A DNA stretch of 64,000 nucleotides from a virus. The notes below the pieces were generated by a model. The model made no database searches and was not told where the DNA came from. It saw only the letters and a list, made by a program, of their open reading frames with translations. The position numbers and the translations under genes were made by a program. Positions 1 to 8,089 of this stretch are shown piece by piece; position 1 is the stretch's first letter; each line of letters opens with the position of its first letter. The stretch covers positions 1-64,000 of the IMG/VR virus record IMGVR_UViG_3300044825_002608, one strand, 5' to 3'.

Positions 1-1
1 G

Positions 2-55
2 AAACTAACCTTTTGGGAATACTTGAAGTACAACAAACCTGATTATGAATCCTAA
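2..55 (+). CDS. C-terminal tail of an upstream gene (partial)
   Basis: An open frame enters from the left edge and stops at TAA 53-55, encoding about 17 residues ending in NKPDYES. It would overlap the next start codon by 11 nt, a spacing typical of this genome. A second frame is also open from base 1 to a TGA at 40-42, so the true frame is uncertain. In T4-like phages the clamp-loader large subunit gp44 commonly precedes gp62, but too little is visible here to name the gene. Confidence 0.3.
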   Translation, partial: KLTFWEYLKYNKPDYES

Positions 56-632
56 TTTTCAAAAATTAACTAAAAAGCAGCAGGAAAGGTTAATTGACTA
101 TGCACGTATTGTGTATACTGATTTGAAATCCCAAAGTGAAAATTGGAAACTGTATAGGGATAACAGGCACTGTGTACGTGCAATTACGCATGGAAATTAT
201 GATAGGATACACACTCTATCAGTTCCTTCTGGGTTAATAAGTTTGGGAGCATGGGAAGCAAAGAAAAGGGATCGTAAATTTCTCCCAACAAAAGATCATT
301 GTTATAGACCTCAGTTTATGATCCAAATGTTTATGGATAAACCAGAGGTATTTTTGGTTGATTTTAACATTTTCCTGGAATATATTATCATTGCTTCTAC
401 AACTATTTTAATTACTTCAGAAGAAAATGAAAAATTGAAAAATTTTACCAAAAATAAAAATGGTAAAATTACAATCAAAGTTCCCACTGATAAAATCTAT
501 CAAGAAGCAAACATTGAACTGTTTGAATTTGCAGGAGGATCTAAATGGTGGGAAAAGGATTTGAAACCTGCTAGTAATTATTTAATTACTCCAAAAGAAT
601 ATCTTGAGTATGAAGAGGCATTTTTAGGATGA
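45..632 (+). CDS. Hypothetical protein in the replication operon
   Basis: 195-residue protein with no motif I recognise. It has an acidic/basic N-terminus, a hydrophobic stretch near residues 105-122 (FLEYIIIASTTILIT) that looks like a buried strand/helix rather than a clear membrane anchor, and several Trp/Tyr-rich stretches. Its stop overlaps the start of the next gene by 4 nt (ATGA), so the two are probably translationally coupled. It sits upstream of gp62 and regA, so early expression with the replication genes is likely. Function unknown. Confidence 0.7.
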   Translation: MNPNFQKLTKKQQERLIDYARIVYTDLKSQSENWKLYRDNRHCVRAITHGNYDRIHTLSVPSGLISLGAWEAKKRDRKFLPTKDHCYRPQFMIQMFMDKPEVFLVDFNIFLEYIIIASTTILITSEENEKLKNFTKNKNGKITIKVPTDKIYQEANIELFEFAGGSKWWEKDLKPASNYLITPKEYLEYEEAFLG

Positions 633-1693
633 GTTTACTTTCTGAAAAAGATGCCATTTGGGCGGCAGATCAATTTATTGAATATTATTCCAAATTTAAC
701 CGTATTGATGATTACCTTCGATACGTTAAACAAAGTAGGATGGATAATTCTTCTGGAAAATTATTTGGACCTGAGGATGAAATTTTTTCAGACTTTCATA
801 TTCATCCAAATGATATGTCCTTTTCAATTCATGAAGTAGATACCAATCCAAAAACAACATCAAAATACAATCAAGATCTTTACTCAGAAATATTGCACGA
901 TACTGCTTCAAATCCCATTGAAGAAGCAATTCCGGGTAGAACTTTGAAATGGATCGTAACTGAAAATACTACCAATAAAATAGTTGGAGTTGTTCGTTTT
1001 GGATCTCCTACAATTAACTCAAAACCAAGAAACGATTATTTTGGTGAAGTTCTGTCACTTTCCAGAATCAATAGTGAGTTTGTGATGGGGTTTAATATTG
1101 TTCCTGTTCAACCATTTGGATATAATTATCTTGGTGGAAAACTCCTTGCTCTTTTGGCATCATCAAACGAACTGAAACGTCAATTTGATAGTAAGTATAA
1201 AATTAATCTCCAATACTTTGAAACAACTTCATTGTATGGCACGACAAAGGGAGTATCCATGTACGATGGACTCAAACCATATATTCGGCACATAGGAGAT
1301 ACTGAAAGCAATTTTCTTCCCTTGTTTCACGATAATTACTTTAAAGAAATGTTTTGGTGGTTTAATAATACTGCCAATGGAGGACAGAGACTTATTTCTG
1401 CAGACAAGTCTTCTAAAAAATTGAAAATTCAAACCAAAATGATTTCTATCATTAGGAACTCTCTTAAGGGTCATCCAAAATTAGATGAATTCAATTCATG
1501 TATTGAACATGCAAAAACTCTAACCGAAAAAAAGAGATATTATCTTTCTAAATTTGGATATGAACCAGATGAAGTTATTGAGTGGTGGAAGAAAAAAGCA
1601 TCTAAGCGATATGAAAAACTTAAAAATGAGGGACGTTTAAGGATGGAACTCGAACTATGGAAACATGGTAATGATTTGGAGATCATTCGATGA
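629..1693 (+). CDS. DUF4338/GNAT-like protein of unknown function
   Basis: 354 residues. The central part (about 118-227) reads NKIVGVVRFGSP, then FNIVPVQPF, LGGKLLALLASS, YFETTSLYG and IRHIGDTES. This order resembles the DUF4338 family, a domain also found in the DruA protein of Druantia anti-phage systems and probably related to acetyltransferase folds. The similarity was recalled by eye, so it is an inference. The C-terminal third (270-354) is basic and helical with a WWKKKASKRYEKLK segment suited to nucleic acid binding. It overlaps neighbours by 4 nt on both sides, inside the clamp-loader/regA operon. Confidence 0.6.
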   Translation: MSLLSEKDAIWAADQFIEYYSKFNRIDDYLRYVKQSRMDNSSGKLFGPEDEIFSDFHIHPNDMSFSIHEVDTNPKTTSKYNQDLYSEILHDTASNPIEEAIPGRTLKWIVTENTTNKIVGVVRFGSPTINSKPRNDYFGEVLSLSRINSEFVMGFNIVPVQPFGYNYLGGKLLALLASSNELKRQFDSKYKINLQYFETTSLYGTTKGVSMYDGLKPYIRHIGDTESNFLPLFHDNYFKEMFWWFNNTANGGQRLISADKSSKKLKIQTKMISIIRNSLKGHPKLDEFNSCIEHAKTLTEKKRYYLSKFGYEPDEVIEWWKKKASKRYEKLKNEGRLRMELELWKHGNDLEIIR

Positions 1694-2076
1694 CTTGTGA
1701 ATTAAAAGACTGGTTAAACTCAATCAACCAAACAAAAGAGAACTTAATCGATGAAGATCCTTCACTTGAGAAGGAATATCCTCCATATATTATTAATCGT
1801 TGTTTCTCTGGTCATGTTGATTGCATTCTTTTTGCAAATGAAATGAATCGATATCATTTCCTTCCCAAAAAAATGCAATATGACTTTTTTATAAATAGTC
1901 TGAGGAAAAAGAAGAGATTTTCTCCCTGGCTCCGTCAAGATAAAATCAAAGACCTTGATTATGTCAAACGTTATTATGGATATAGTAATGAAAAGGCAAA
2001 ACAAGCTTTGAGGATTCTTACTAAAGAACAACTAACATTTATTAAATCGAAATTTGAAACTGGAGGAACAAAATGA
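1690..2076 (+). CDS. 62: Clamp loader small subunit gp62
   Basis: 128-residue homologue of T4 gp62, which with gp44 loads the gp45 sliding clamp on DNA at the replication fork. Recognisable segments are NRCFSGHVDCILFANEMN, HFLPKKMQYDFFINSLRKKKRFSPW and DYVKRYYGYSNEKAKQAL. The protein is shorter than T4 gp62 (187 aa) but close to the usual cyanophage size. The start overlaps the previous stop by 4 nt and the stop overlaps regA by 4 nt, the standard gp62-regA coupling of T4-like phages. Confidence 0.88.
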   Translation: MTCELKDWLNSINQTKENLIDEDPSLEKEYPPYIINRCFSGHVDCILFANEMNRYHFLPKKMQYDFFINSLRKKKRFSPWLRQDKIKDLDYVKRYYGYSNEKAKQALRILTKEQLTFIKSKFETGGTK

Positions 2077-2513
2077 GTGTCGTTCAAGAACCTGAAGTGA
2101 AGTGGACGCCCGACCAAATGGTTGAGGTTATTCTTAATGAACCCGATGACTTTTTGAAAGTTCGTGAAACTTTGACTCGTATCGGAGTTGCTTCAAGAAA
2201 GGAAAAGAAAATCTATCAGTCTTGTCATATTCTTCACAAGCAAGGTAGATATTACCTCGTTCACTTTAAGGAACTGTTTGCTCTTGATGGCAAACACGCT
2301 AACCTAACTGTGAATGATGTTCAGCGTCGTAATCGTATTGCCCAACTTCTTGCAGATTGGGGACTGATTACAATTGTTGATGTAAAAAAAATTCAGGATA
2401 TTGCTCCACTTAATCAAATCAAAGTCCTTGCATATAAAGATAAGGGCGATTGGATTCTAGAAACCAAATACAATATTGGTTCTAAAAAGAAAAGAGGTGA
2501 GGAAACCGAATGA
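2073..2513 (+). CDS. regA: Translational repressor RegA
   Basis: 146 residues, similar in size to T4 RegA (122 aa), an RNA-binding repressor that blocks ribosome access to early phage mRNAs including those of replication genes. Family-like stretches are PDDFLKVRETLTRIGVASRK, YQSCHILHKQGRYYLVHFKELF and VQRRNRIAQLLADWGLITIV. It follows gp62 with an ATGA overlap, the conserved T4 order, and is followed at once by an intrinsic terminator, so it closes the clamp-loader transcript. Confidence 0.9.
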   Translation: MSVVQEPEVKWTPDQMVEVILNEPDDFLKVRETLTRIGVASRKEKKIYQSCHILHKQGRYYLVHFKELFALDGKHANLTVNDVQRRNRIAQLLADWGLITIVDVKKIQDIAPLNQIKVLAYKDKGDWILETKYNIGSKKKRGEETE

Positions 2514-2518
2514 AAATG

Positions 2519-2544
2519 GGCGGGTTTTACACCTGCCTTTTTTT
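2519..2544 (+). terminator. Rho-independent terminator after regA
   Basis: GGCGGG (2519-2524) pairs with CCTGCC (2532-2537), one G-U pair, 7-nt loop, followed by seven T. It lies 5 nt past the regA stop. Confidence 0.8.
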
Positions 2545-2554
2545 ATGGAAGTTG

Positions 2555-2591
2555 TATAATTATATGTGGATGCCGAAAAGGGTCCACACAA
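2555..2591 (+). promoter_or_regulatory. Probable hsp20 promoter -10 and leader hairpin
   Basis: A perfect TATAAT lies at 2555-2560 just downstream of the regA terminator; no good -35 is visible 17 bp upstream. The leader then contains TGTGGA...TCCACA (about 2565-2590) around a loop with GAAAAGG, which could form a 5' hairpin before the AAGGAG ribosome site at 2609-2614. Confidence 0.5.
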
Positions 2592-2621
2592 TCAAAACTC
2601 GCTTTTAAAGGAGATGCTATA

Positions 2622-3062
2622 ATGCCTAACCTTACAACTTCTAGGTTTACATCTGCGGATATTCCTACTTTGATGGAAAAAATCGCTCGCAATAGTATTG
2701 GAATGGACGAATATTTTGATCGTCTATTGAATCTTCATGAAACCACTTCTAACTATCCACCATATAATCTTGTTCAACTAAGTAATGTAGAATCACGATT
2801 AGAGATTGCACTTGCTGGATTCAAAAAGGAGGAAGTACATGTATACACAGAGTATGGAAAACTTTTTATCGAAGGACAAAAGGAGGACAGGGAGTCTGAT
2901 ACCCACTACGTCCATAAGGGATTGGCTCAACGATCTTTCAAGAGAGCATGGACACTATCTGATGACACGGAAGTCAGGGAGGTCTTATTTGAGGATGGAC
3001 TGTTAACTATTAAACTTGGTAAGATTGTTCCAGATCACCATACAAGAAAGGATTATCTCTAA
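2622..3062 (+). CDS. hsp20: Small heat shock protein Hsp20
   Basis: 146-residue alpha-crystallin-type chaperone. The ACD spans about residues 43-135: NLVQLSNVESRLEIALAGFKKEEV, LFIEGQKED, KGLAQRSFKRAWTLSDDTEVREVLFEDGLLTI, then the C-terminal tail. Such proteins bind unfolding proteins, and a copy is near-universal in T4-like cyanophages. A strong AAGGAG site lies 8 nt upstream of the ATG. It has its own promoter and is separated by terminators from regA and from the genes downstream, so it is probably transcribed as a short unit. Confidence 0.93.
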   Translation: MPNLTTSRFTSADIPTLMEKIARNSIGMDEYFDRLLNLHETTSNYPPYNLVQLSNVESRLEIALAGFKKEEVHVYTEYGKLFIEGQKEDRESDTHYVHKGLAQRSFKRAWTLSDDTEVREVLFEDGLLTIKLGKIVPDHHTRKDYL

Positions 3063-3081
3063 ATAAAATAAAAAGTCAAAA

Positions 3082-3246
3082 ATGAAGACTTATTCAGAGT
3101 TTATTAAAGTTATTCAAGAAAAAATTGGTGACTTTGGTGCTACACCAAAATATAAAAAACCAAAAGAAAATTGTTATGGAAGAAAACAATATTATGCAAT
3201 GCTTGATAAAGAAGTTTGTGCTTTTAAGAGAAAAAGAGAAGAATAA
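3082..3246 (+). CDS. 54-aa basic protein with capsid-targeting-like N-terminus
   Basis: 54 residues beginning MKTYSEFIKVIQE. This closely resembles the capsid-targeting sequence of T4 internal head proteins (MKTYQEFIAEA in IPII/IPIII), and IQE fits the (L/I)xE site cut by the gp21 prohead protease. The remainder is Lys/Arg/Tyr-rich with two Cys (KYKKPKENCYGRKQYYAM; CAFKRKREE), suitable for binding packaged DNA. No Shine-Dalgarno is obvious; AT-rich late-promoter-like TAAATA lies at 3061-3066. Packaging in the head is inferred from the leader alone. Confidence 0.65.
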   Translation: MKTYSEFIKVIQEKIGDFGATPKYKKPKENCYGRKQYYAMLDKEVCAFKRKREE

Positions 3247-3270
3247 ATAACTCTGAATATCGTCGGCGTA

Positions 3271-3311
3271 GGGAGGTGACTGGCAAAAACCAGTTGACAC
3301 CTCCCATTTTT
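3271..3311 (+). terminator. Terminator with embedded promoter -35
   Basis: GGGAGGTG (3271-3278) pairs with CACCTCCC (3298-3305), and an inner ACTGG/CCAGT stem (3279-3283/3290-3294) caps it; a T-run follows at 3307-3311. The 3' arm contains the TTGACA (3294-3299) of the next promoter. Confidence 0.8.
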
Positions 3312-3322
3312 CTTGGTATAAT
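3294..3322 (+). promoter_or_regulatory. Sigma70-type promoter of the gp43 operon
   Basis: TTGACA (3294-3299) and TATAAT (3317-3322) are both perfect consensus with a 17-bp spacer. It drives the small genes at 3345 and 3643 and then gp43. It is an early, host-RNA-polymerase type promoter. Confidence 0.85.
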
Positions 3323-3344
3323 ACCTGGAGAAATAATGTGAAAA

Positions 3345-3680
3345 ATGTCTATTAAATTAGCACTACTCAAATCTGGTGAAACAATTATTTCTGATGCTAA
3401 GGAATTGTTTACCGGAGAAGATGAATTTCGTGGATATTTATTTACGAAACCTCATAAGGTAGAGGTTAGAAAAACAATGCTTTTGGTCGAAGAAACTGAA
3501 AATCCAAAAGGCGATTTAGAAGTGTCTTTGTCTCCTTGGATTATTTTAACCAGTGACGATCAAATTTTAGTTCCACCTGATTGGGTTGTTACTCTTGTGC
3601 AACCAATCAAAAACATTAAAGAAATGTATGAGGAGAAAGTAAATGCAGAAAACAGTCAAGTGTCTTTTACTGAAAGTTGA
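3345..3680 (+). CDS. Hypothetical protein, first of a tandem related pair
   Basis: 111 residues starting MSIKLALLKSGETIISDAKE. The middle and end (PHKVEV, SPWIILTSDDQILVPPDWVVTLVQP, KEMYEE) align loosely with the next gene (NPYRIDV, LTPWPDVTD, SDSILTIVDP, IEKYLE), so both probably share a small beta-barrel-like fold and arose by duplication. It precedes gp43 in the same transcript. I do not recognise the family; a role in replication is only suggested by position. Confidence 0.75.
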   Translation: MSIKLALLKSGETIISDAKELFTGEDEFRGYLFTKPHKVEVRKTMLLVEETENPKGDLEVSLSPWIILTSDDQILVPPDWVVTLVQPIKNIKEMYEEKVNAENSQVSFTES

Positions 3681-3897
3681 TAACGTAATTATCACTGAAA
3701 TAGATGAAGTTGGTTCTGAACTTGGTGAACCTGATTGTAAACTTACTAACCCATATAGGATAGATGTTGATGGTAATCTAACACCATGGCCTGATGTTAC
3801 AGATCAACGAGAACTGATGATTCACTCTGATAGTATTTTGACTATTGTGGATCCTAAACCTGAAATTATTGAAAAGTATCTAGAACTAACTGCCTAA
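3643..3897 (+). CDS. Hypothetical protein, second of a tandem related pair
   Basis: 84 residues, acidic. It overlaps the preceding gene by 38 nt and the gp43 start by 1 nt (TAATG). A GAGGAGAAAG ribosome site sits just upstream, inside the preceding gene. It shares the pattern Pxxx(I/V)xV...L(T/S)PW...(S/T)D.IL....V(D/Q)P with the preceding protein. Function unknown. Confidence 0.72.
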   Translation: MQKTVKCLLLKVDNVIITEIDEVGSELGEPDCKLTNPYRIDVDGNLTPWPDVTDQRELMIHSDSILTIVDPKPEIIEKYLELTA

Positions 3898-6398
3898 TGA
3901 GATTTTATACTAACGTCCAAATGGTCGGGGATCACTTCTTGGTCCGTGGTTATGAAAATGGTAAACATTTTATGACCCGTGAGAAGTTTTACCCGACTCT
4001 TTTTGTCCCTTCTAATAAAAAAACAAAATATCAAACTCTAACTGGGGAGTATGTTGAGTCAGTTCAACCTGGACCTGTTAGAGATTGTCGAGAGTTTATT
4101 AAAAAATATGAGAGCGTAGACAATTTTAAGATTTATGGAAACACTGGATACATTTATCAGTATATTTCTGATATGTATCCGGAAGAAGAAATTAAGTTCG
4201 ATATTAATAAAATTAAATTGACAACCCTTGACATTGAGGTTGCATCTGAGAATGGATTCCCCGATGTAGAATCTGCAGCGGAAGAAGTGCTTTTGATTAC
4301 AATTCAGGATTATTCTTCAAAACAAATTCGCACCTGGGGTCTTGGTCCATTCCAAAATAAACAACAGAATGTTATCTATAAGTCTTTTTCAAGTGAAAGA
4401 GATTTGTTGATGGATTTTATTAATTGGTGGATGGTTGAAGATAATACTCCGGAAGTCGTGACTGGTTGGAATATTGAACTATATGATATTCCATATCTTG
4501 TTCGTCGCCTTGATCGTATTCTTGGTGAAAAACTGATGAAACGCATGTCTCCTTGGGGACTAGTTACGGAGAGTGAGATTTATATCTCTGGTCGTAAGCA
4601 TATTTCTTATGATGTTGGTGGTATTACTCAACTTGACTACATCAATCTTTACAAGAAGTTTACTTATAAAGCACAGGAATCTTATCGTCTAGATTACATT
4701 GCTGAGGTTGAACTTGGACAGAAAAAACTTGATCACTCTGAATTCGATACTTTTAAGGATTTCTATACCAAAGGTTGGCAAAAGTTTGTAGAGTATAACA
4801 TCGTTGACGTAGAACTTGTTGACCGCTTGGAAGATAAGATGAAACTGATTGAACTTGCAATTACAATGGCATATGATGCTAAAGCAAATTATGCTGATGT
4901 ATTTTCTCAAGTTCGTATGTGGGACACTATTATATACAATTATCTTAAGAAAAGGAATATTGTTATTCCACCAAAAGAAAAGTCTGATAAAGACTCTAAG
5001 TATGCTGGTGCTTATGTAAAAGAACCAATTCCAGGTAAGTATGATTGGGTTGTGAGTTTTGACTTGAACTCACTTTATCCTCACCTAATTATGCAATACA
5101 ACATTTCACCAGAAACTCTTCTGGATGAGCGACATCCAACTGTAACTGTTGATAAGATTCTGAATCAACAAATTACGTTTGAGTTGTACAAGGACAAAGC
5201 AGTTTGTGCGAACGGTGCAATGTTTCGCAAAGATGTTCGTGGGTTTCTTCCTGAACTGATGGAAAAGATCTACAAAGATCGTACAATTTATAAAAAGAAA
5301 ATGCTTGCGGCAAAACAGGAGTATGAAAAGAAAAAGACGAAAGAGTTGGAAAAGGAGATTGCTAGGTGTAACAACATCCAAATGGCGAGGAAAATTCAAC
5401 TTAATTCTGCTTATGGTGCTATCGGCAATCAGTATTTCCGTTATTACAAACTAGCAAACGCTGAGGCAATCACCTTGTCTGGTCAGGTTTCTATCCGTTG
5501 GATTGAAAACAAGATGAATGCTTATTTGAACAAAATTCTTAAAACAAGTGAGGTTGATTATGTCATTGCTTCTGATACTGATTCTATCTATCTCAATATG
5601 GGTCCTTTGGTCGAAAGTATATACAAAGGAAGAGAAAAAACTACTGAAAGCGTTGTCAACTTCCTTGATAAGGTCTGTAAGGTGGAACTTGAAAAATATA
5701 TTGAAAGTTGCTACCAAGAATTGGCGGACTATGTAAATGCTTATGAGCAGAAAATGCAGATGAAACGTGAAAATATCGCAGAACGTGGAATCTGGACTGC
5801 CAAAAAGCGTTACATTCTGAATGTTTGGGATAGTGAAGGTGTTCGTTATGAGGAACCTAAACTAAAGATGATGGGCATTGAGGCAGTGAAATCTTCTACT
5901 CCAGCTCCTTGTCGTAAAATGATTAAGGATGGATTGAAATTGATGATGAGTGGTACTGAAGATGATGTAATTAAATTCATTGATGAGTGCCGTTCTGATT
6001 TTAAAAAACTTCCTCCAGAGCAGATTGCCTTTCCAAGAACTGCTTCTGATGTGAAAAAATACTATTCTTCTTCAAGTATTTACGCACATAAAACTCCTAT
6101 TCACATTCGTGGAGCTCTTTTATTCAATCACTATATTAAGGAGAAAAAATTGACCAATAAATATTCTCTTATTAATAATGGGGAGAAGGTTAAATATATT
6201 TTTCTCAAAAAACCAAATATAATTCAAGAAAATGTAATTTCATTTATCCAAGATTTTCCTAAAGAACTTGGTCTTGACAAATACATTGACTATGAATTAC
6301 AATTTGAAAAAAGTTTTATTGACCCACTTAAATCTATTCTTGATGCAATTGGTTGGTCTGTAGAAAAAACTGTTAGTTTAGAATCATTTTTTGCCTAA
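3897..6398 (+). CDS. 43: DNA polymerase gp43 (family B)
   Basis: 833-residue replicative polymerase with 3'-5' exonuclease, close to the usual cyanophage length and slightly shorter than T4 gp43 (898 aa). Exonuclease motifs: LDIEVASENGFPD (ExoI, near 110-122) and GWNIELYDIPYLVRR (ExoII, near 193-207). Polymerase motifs: SFDLNSLYPHLIMQYN (motif A), NSAYGAIGNQYFRYY (motif B) and ASDTDSIYLN (motif C with the DTD metal ligands). The C-terminus (residues 810-833) fits a clamp-binding tail. The start overlaps the previous stop (TAATG). No intron or split is seen. Confidence 0.96.
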   Translation: MRFYTNVQMVGDHFLVRGYENGKHFMTREKFYPTLFVPSNKKTKYQTLTGEYVESVQPGPVRDCREFIKKYESVDNFKIYGNTGYIYQYISDMYPEEEIKFDINKIKLTTLDIEVASENGFPDVESAAEEVLLITIQDYSSKQIRTWGLGPFQNKQQNVIYKSFSSERDLLMDFINWWMVEDNTPEVVTGWNIELYDIPYLVRRLDRILGEKLMKRMSPWGLVTESEIYISGRKHISYDVGGITQLDYINLYKKFTYKAQESYRLDYIAEVELGQKKLDHSEFDTFKDFYTKGWQKFVEYNIVDVELVDRLEDKMKLIELAITMAYDAKANYADVFSQVRMWDTIIYNYLKKRNIVIPPKEKSDKDSKYAGAYVKEPIPGKYDWVVSFDLNSLYPHLIMQYNISPETLLDERHPTVTVDKILNQQITFELYKDKAVCANGAMFRKDVRGFLPELMEKIYKDRTIYKKKMLAAKQEYEKKKTKELEKEIARCNNIQMARKIQLNSAYGAIGNQYFRYYKLANAEAITLSGQVSIRWIENKMNAYLNKILKTSEVDYVIASDTDSIYLNMGPLVESIYKGREKTTESVVNFLDKVCKVELEKYIESCYQELADYVNAYEQKMQMKRENIAERGIWTAKKRYILNVWDSEGVRYEEPKLKMMGIEAVKSSTPAPCRKMIKDGLKLMMSGTEDDVIKFIDECRSDFKKLPPEQIAFPRTASDVKKYYSSSSIYAHKTPIHIRGALLFNHYIKEKKLTNKYSLINNGEKVKYIFLKKPNIIQENVISFIQDFPKELGLDKYIDYELQFEKSFIDPLKSILDAIGWSVEKTVSLESFFA

Positions 6399-6538
6399 TG
6401 GAATTACCAATTAACGAAAAGGAACTGAATACTATTATTAATGCCATGCGTCTTGGTGGAGACACTGCACTCTATCAAAAACTGTGGAGTTTTAAAATCA
6501 ATTATATGGATAATCAAAAGAAAGAGGAGAACAAGTGA
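6398..6538 (+). CDS. 46-aa hypothetical between gp43 and uvsX
   Basis: Small helical, charged protein ([20 protein letters not shown]... ending KKEENK). Its ATG overlaps the gp43 stop (TAATG) and its TGA overlaps the uvsX ATG (TGATG), so it is translationally embedded in the replication operon. No motif recognised. Confidence 0.72.
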   Translation: MELPINEKELNTIINAMRLGGDTALYQKLWSFKINYMDNQKKEENK

Positions 6539-7539
6539 TGGATTTTCTTAAAGATATTGTAAAGGAAATTGGCGGTGAGTATACACAACTTGCTTCTGAT
6601 ATTGATGAAACTGAAAAGTATGTTGACACTGGTTCTTACATCTTTAATGCACTGGTTTCAGGTAGTATTTTTGGTGGTGTGTCTGGGAATAAGATTACTG
6701 CTATTGCTGGAGAGTCTTCTACTGGAAAGACTTTCTTCTCTATCGCTGTGGTTAAGAATTTTCTTGATACTAATCCCGATGCTTACTGTCTCTACTTTGA
6801 TACTGAGGCTGCTATCACTAAGTCTCTTTTAGAATCCCGTGGCATTGATACGTCACGTCTTGTAGTTGTAAATGTTGTTACAGTAGAAGAATTTCGTAGC
6901 AAGGCACTTAAGGCAGTTGATATTTACCTAAAGAAACCTTTAGAAGATCGTAAACCTTGCATGTTTGTGCTAGACTCTTTGGGTATGCTTTCAACAGATA
7001 AGGAAATTACCGATGCACTCAATGACAAACAAGTTCGTGACATGACAAAATCACAACTTATTAAGGGTGCGTTCCGTATGCTTACTTTGAAATTGGGGCA
7101 AGCAAATATTCCAATGATTGTTACCAATCATACTTACGACGTTATTGGTTCTTATGTTCCTACTAAGGAGATGGGTGGTGGTAGTGGTCTTAAGTATGCC
7201 GCTTCTACTATCATATATCTCAGTAAAAAGAAAGAAAAGGATGGAACGGAAGTCGTTGGAAATATTATCAAGGCAAAGACTGCTAAGTCGCGTCTGAGTA
7301 GAGAAAATAAAGATGTGGAAGTTCGTCTATTTTATGATGAGCGTGGACTTGATCGGTATTATGGTCTACTAGAACTTGGTGAAATTGGTGGTCTTTGGAA
7401 GAATGTTGCCGGTCGTTATGAAATGGATGGTAAAAAAATCTACGCCAAACAAATTCTGGCAAATCCCGAAGAATACTTTACTGAAGAAGTAATGCAAAAA
7501 CTTGATTCTATTGCTAAAGAAGAATTCAGTTATGGATGA
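6538..7539 (+). CDS. uvsX: RecA-like recombinase UvsX
   Basis: 333 residues. The Walker A is GESSTGKT (near 58-65); the Walker B-like strand is [11 protein letters not shown]; a RecA-type QxxxxNH equivalent appears as [14 protein letters not shown]. UvsX coats single-stranded DNA and catalyses strand exchange for recombination-dependent replication. Start chosen at ATG 6538 (overlapping the previous TGA); a GTG one codon upstream is the alternative. Gene order gp43-uvsX-gp41 is as in other cyanomyoviruses. Confidence 0.95.
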   Translation: MDFLKDIVKEIGGEYTQLASDIDETEKYVDTGSYIFNALVSGSIFGGVSGNKITAIAGESSTGKTFFSIAVVKNFLDTNPDAYCLYFDTEAAITKSLLESRGIDTSRLVVVNVVTVEEFRSKALKAVDIYLKKPLEDRKPCMFVLDSLGMLSTDKEITDALNDKQVRDMTKSQLIKGAFRMLTLKLGQANIPMIVTNHTYDVIGSYVPTKEMGGGSGLKYAASTIIYLSKKKEKDGTEVVGNIIKAKTAKSRLSRENKDVEVRLFYDERGLDRYYGLLELGEIGGLWKNVAGRYEMDGKKIYAKQILANPEEYFTEEVMQKLDSIAKEEFSYG

Positions 7540-8089
7540 ACTAAATGATTTTATTCACATCTATGAAAATGCTCTCGAATCTGATATTTGTGACTTTTTG
7601 ATTTCTCTATTTGAGCAAGTAACTGATAAACATGAACGTTACGATAATAATGGTAAACCAAATTTTACTCAGTTTAACCTCACTCAACATAGAGAACTAT
7701 CCCCTGAAGTAAGTCAAATTCACAATCACATCATTAAAAAAATACTCGAATATAAAAATAAGTATTATGAATTTATTGACGATCGAGTATTTCCTAAAGA
7801 ACATGCATTTGAACAATTTAGGATTAAAAGGTATAATCCTGGAGGTGAAGATTGGTTCAATACACATGTCGATGTAGTTGATCATGAAACTTCTAGGAGG
7901 TTTTTATCTTTTATGTGGTATTTAAATGATGTTAAAGAAGGTGGAAACACGGTCTTTAAAGATTTAACTATTTCTCCTAAAAAAGGAACACTGATTATGT
8001 TTCCCCCACTTTGGATGTATCCTCATCGTGGGGATCCTCCTATCAGTGAACCAAAGTATATTATGAGTGCCTATTTGCATTATAAGTAA
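7532..8089 (+). CDS. 2OG-Fe(II) oxygenase (prolyl-4-hydroxylase-like)
   Basis: 185 residues. The iron-binding HxD is THVDVVD (about residue 110), and the downstream His plus 2-oxoglutarate-binding basic residue fit [22 protein letters not shown] (H near 167). Segments [23 protein letters not shown] and [11 protein letters not shown] are typical of the P4H-like double-stranded beta-helix. Such enzymes hydroxylate proteins or small molecules using O2 and 2-oxoglutarate and are frequent in cyanophages, substrates unknown. Start set at ATG 7532, which overlaps uvsX by 8 nt. Confidence 0.88.
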   Translation: MDELNDFIHIYENALESDICDFLISLFEQVTDKHERYDNNGKPNFTQFNLTQHRELSPEVSQIHNHIIKKILEYKNKYYEFIDDRVFPKEHAFEQFRIKRYNPGGEDWFNTHVDVVDHETSRRFLSFMWYLNDVKEGGNTVFKDLTISPKKGTLIMFPPLWMYPHRGDPPISEPKYIMSAYLHYK

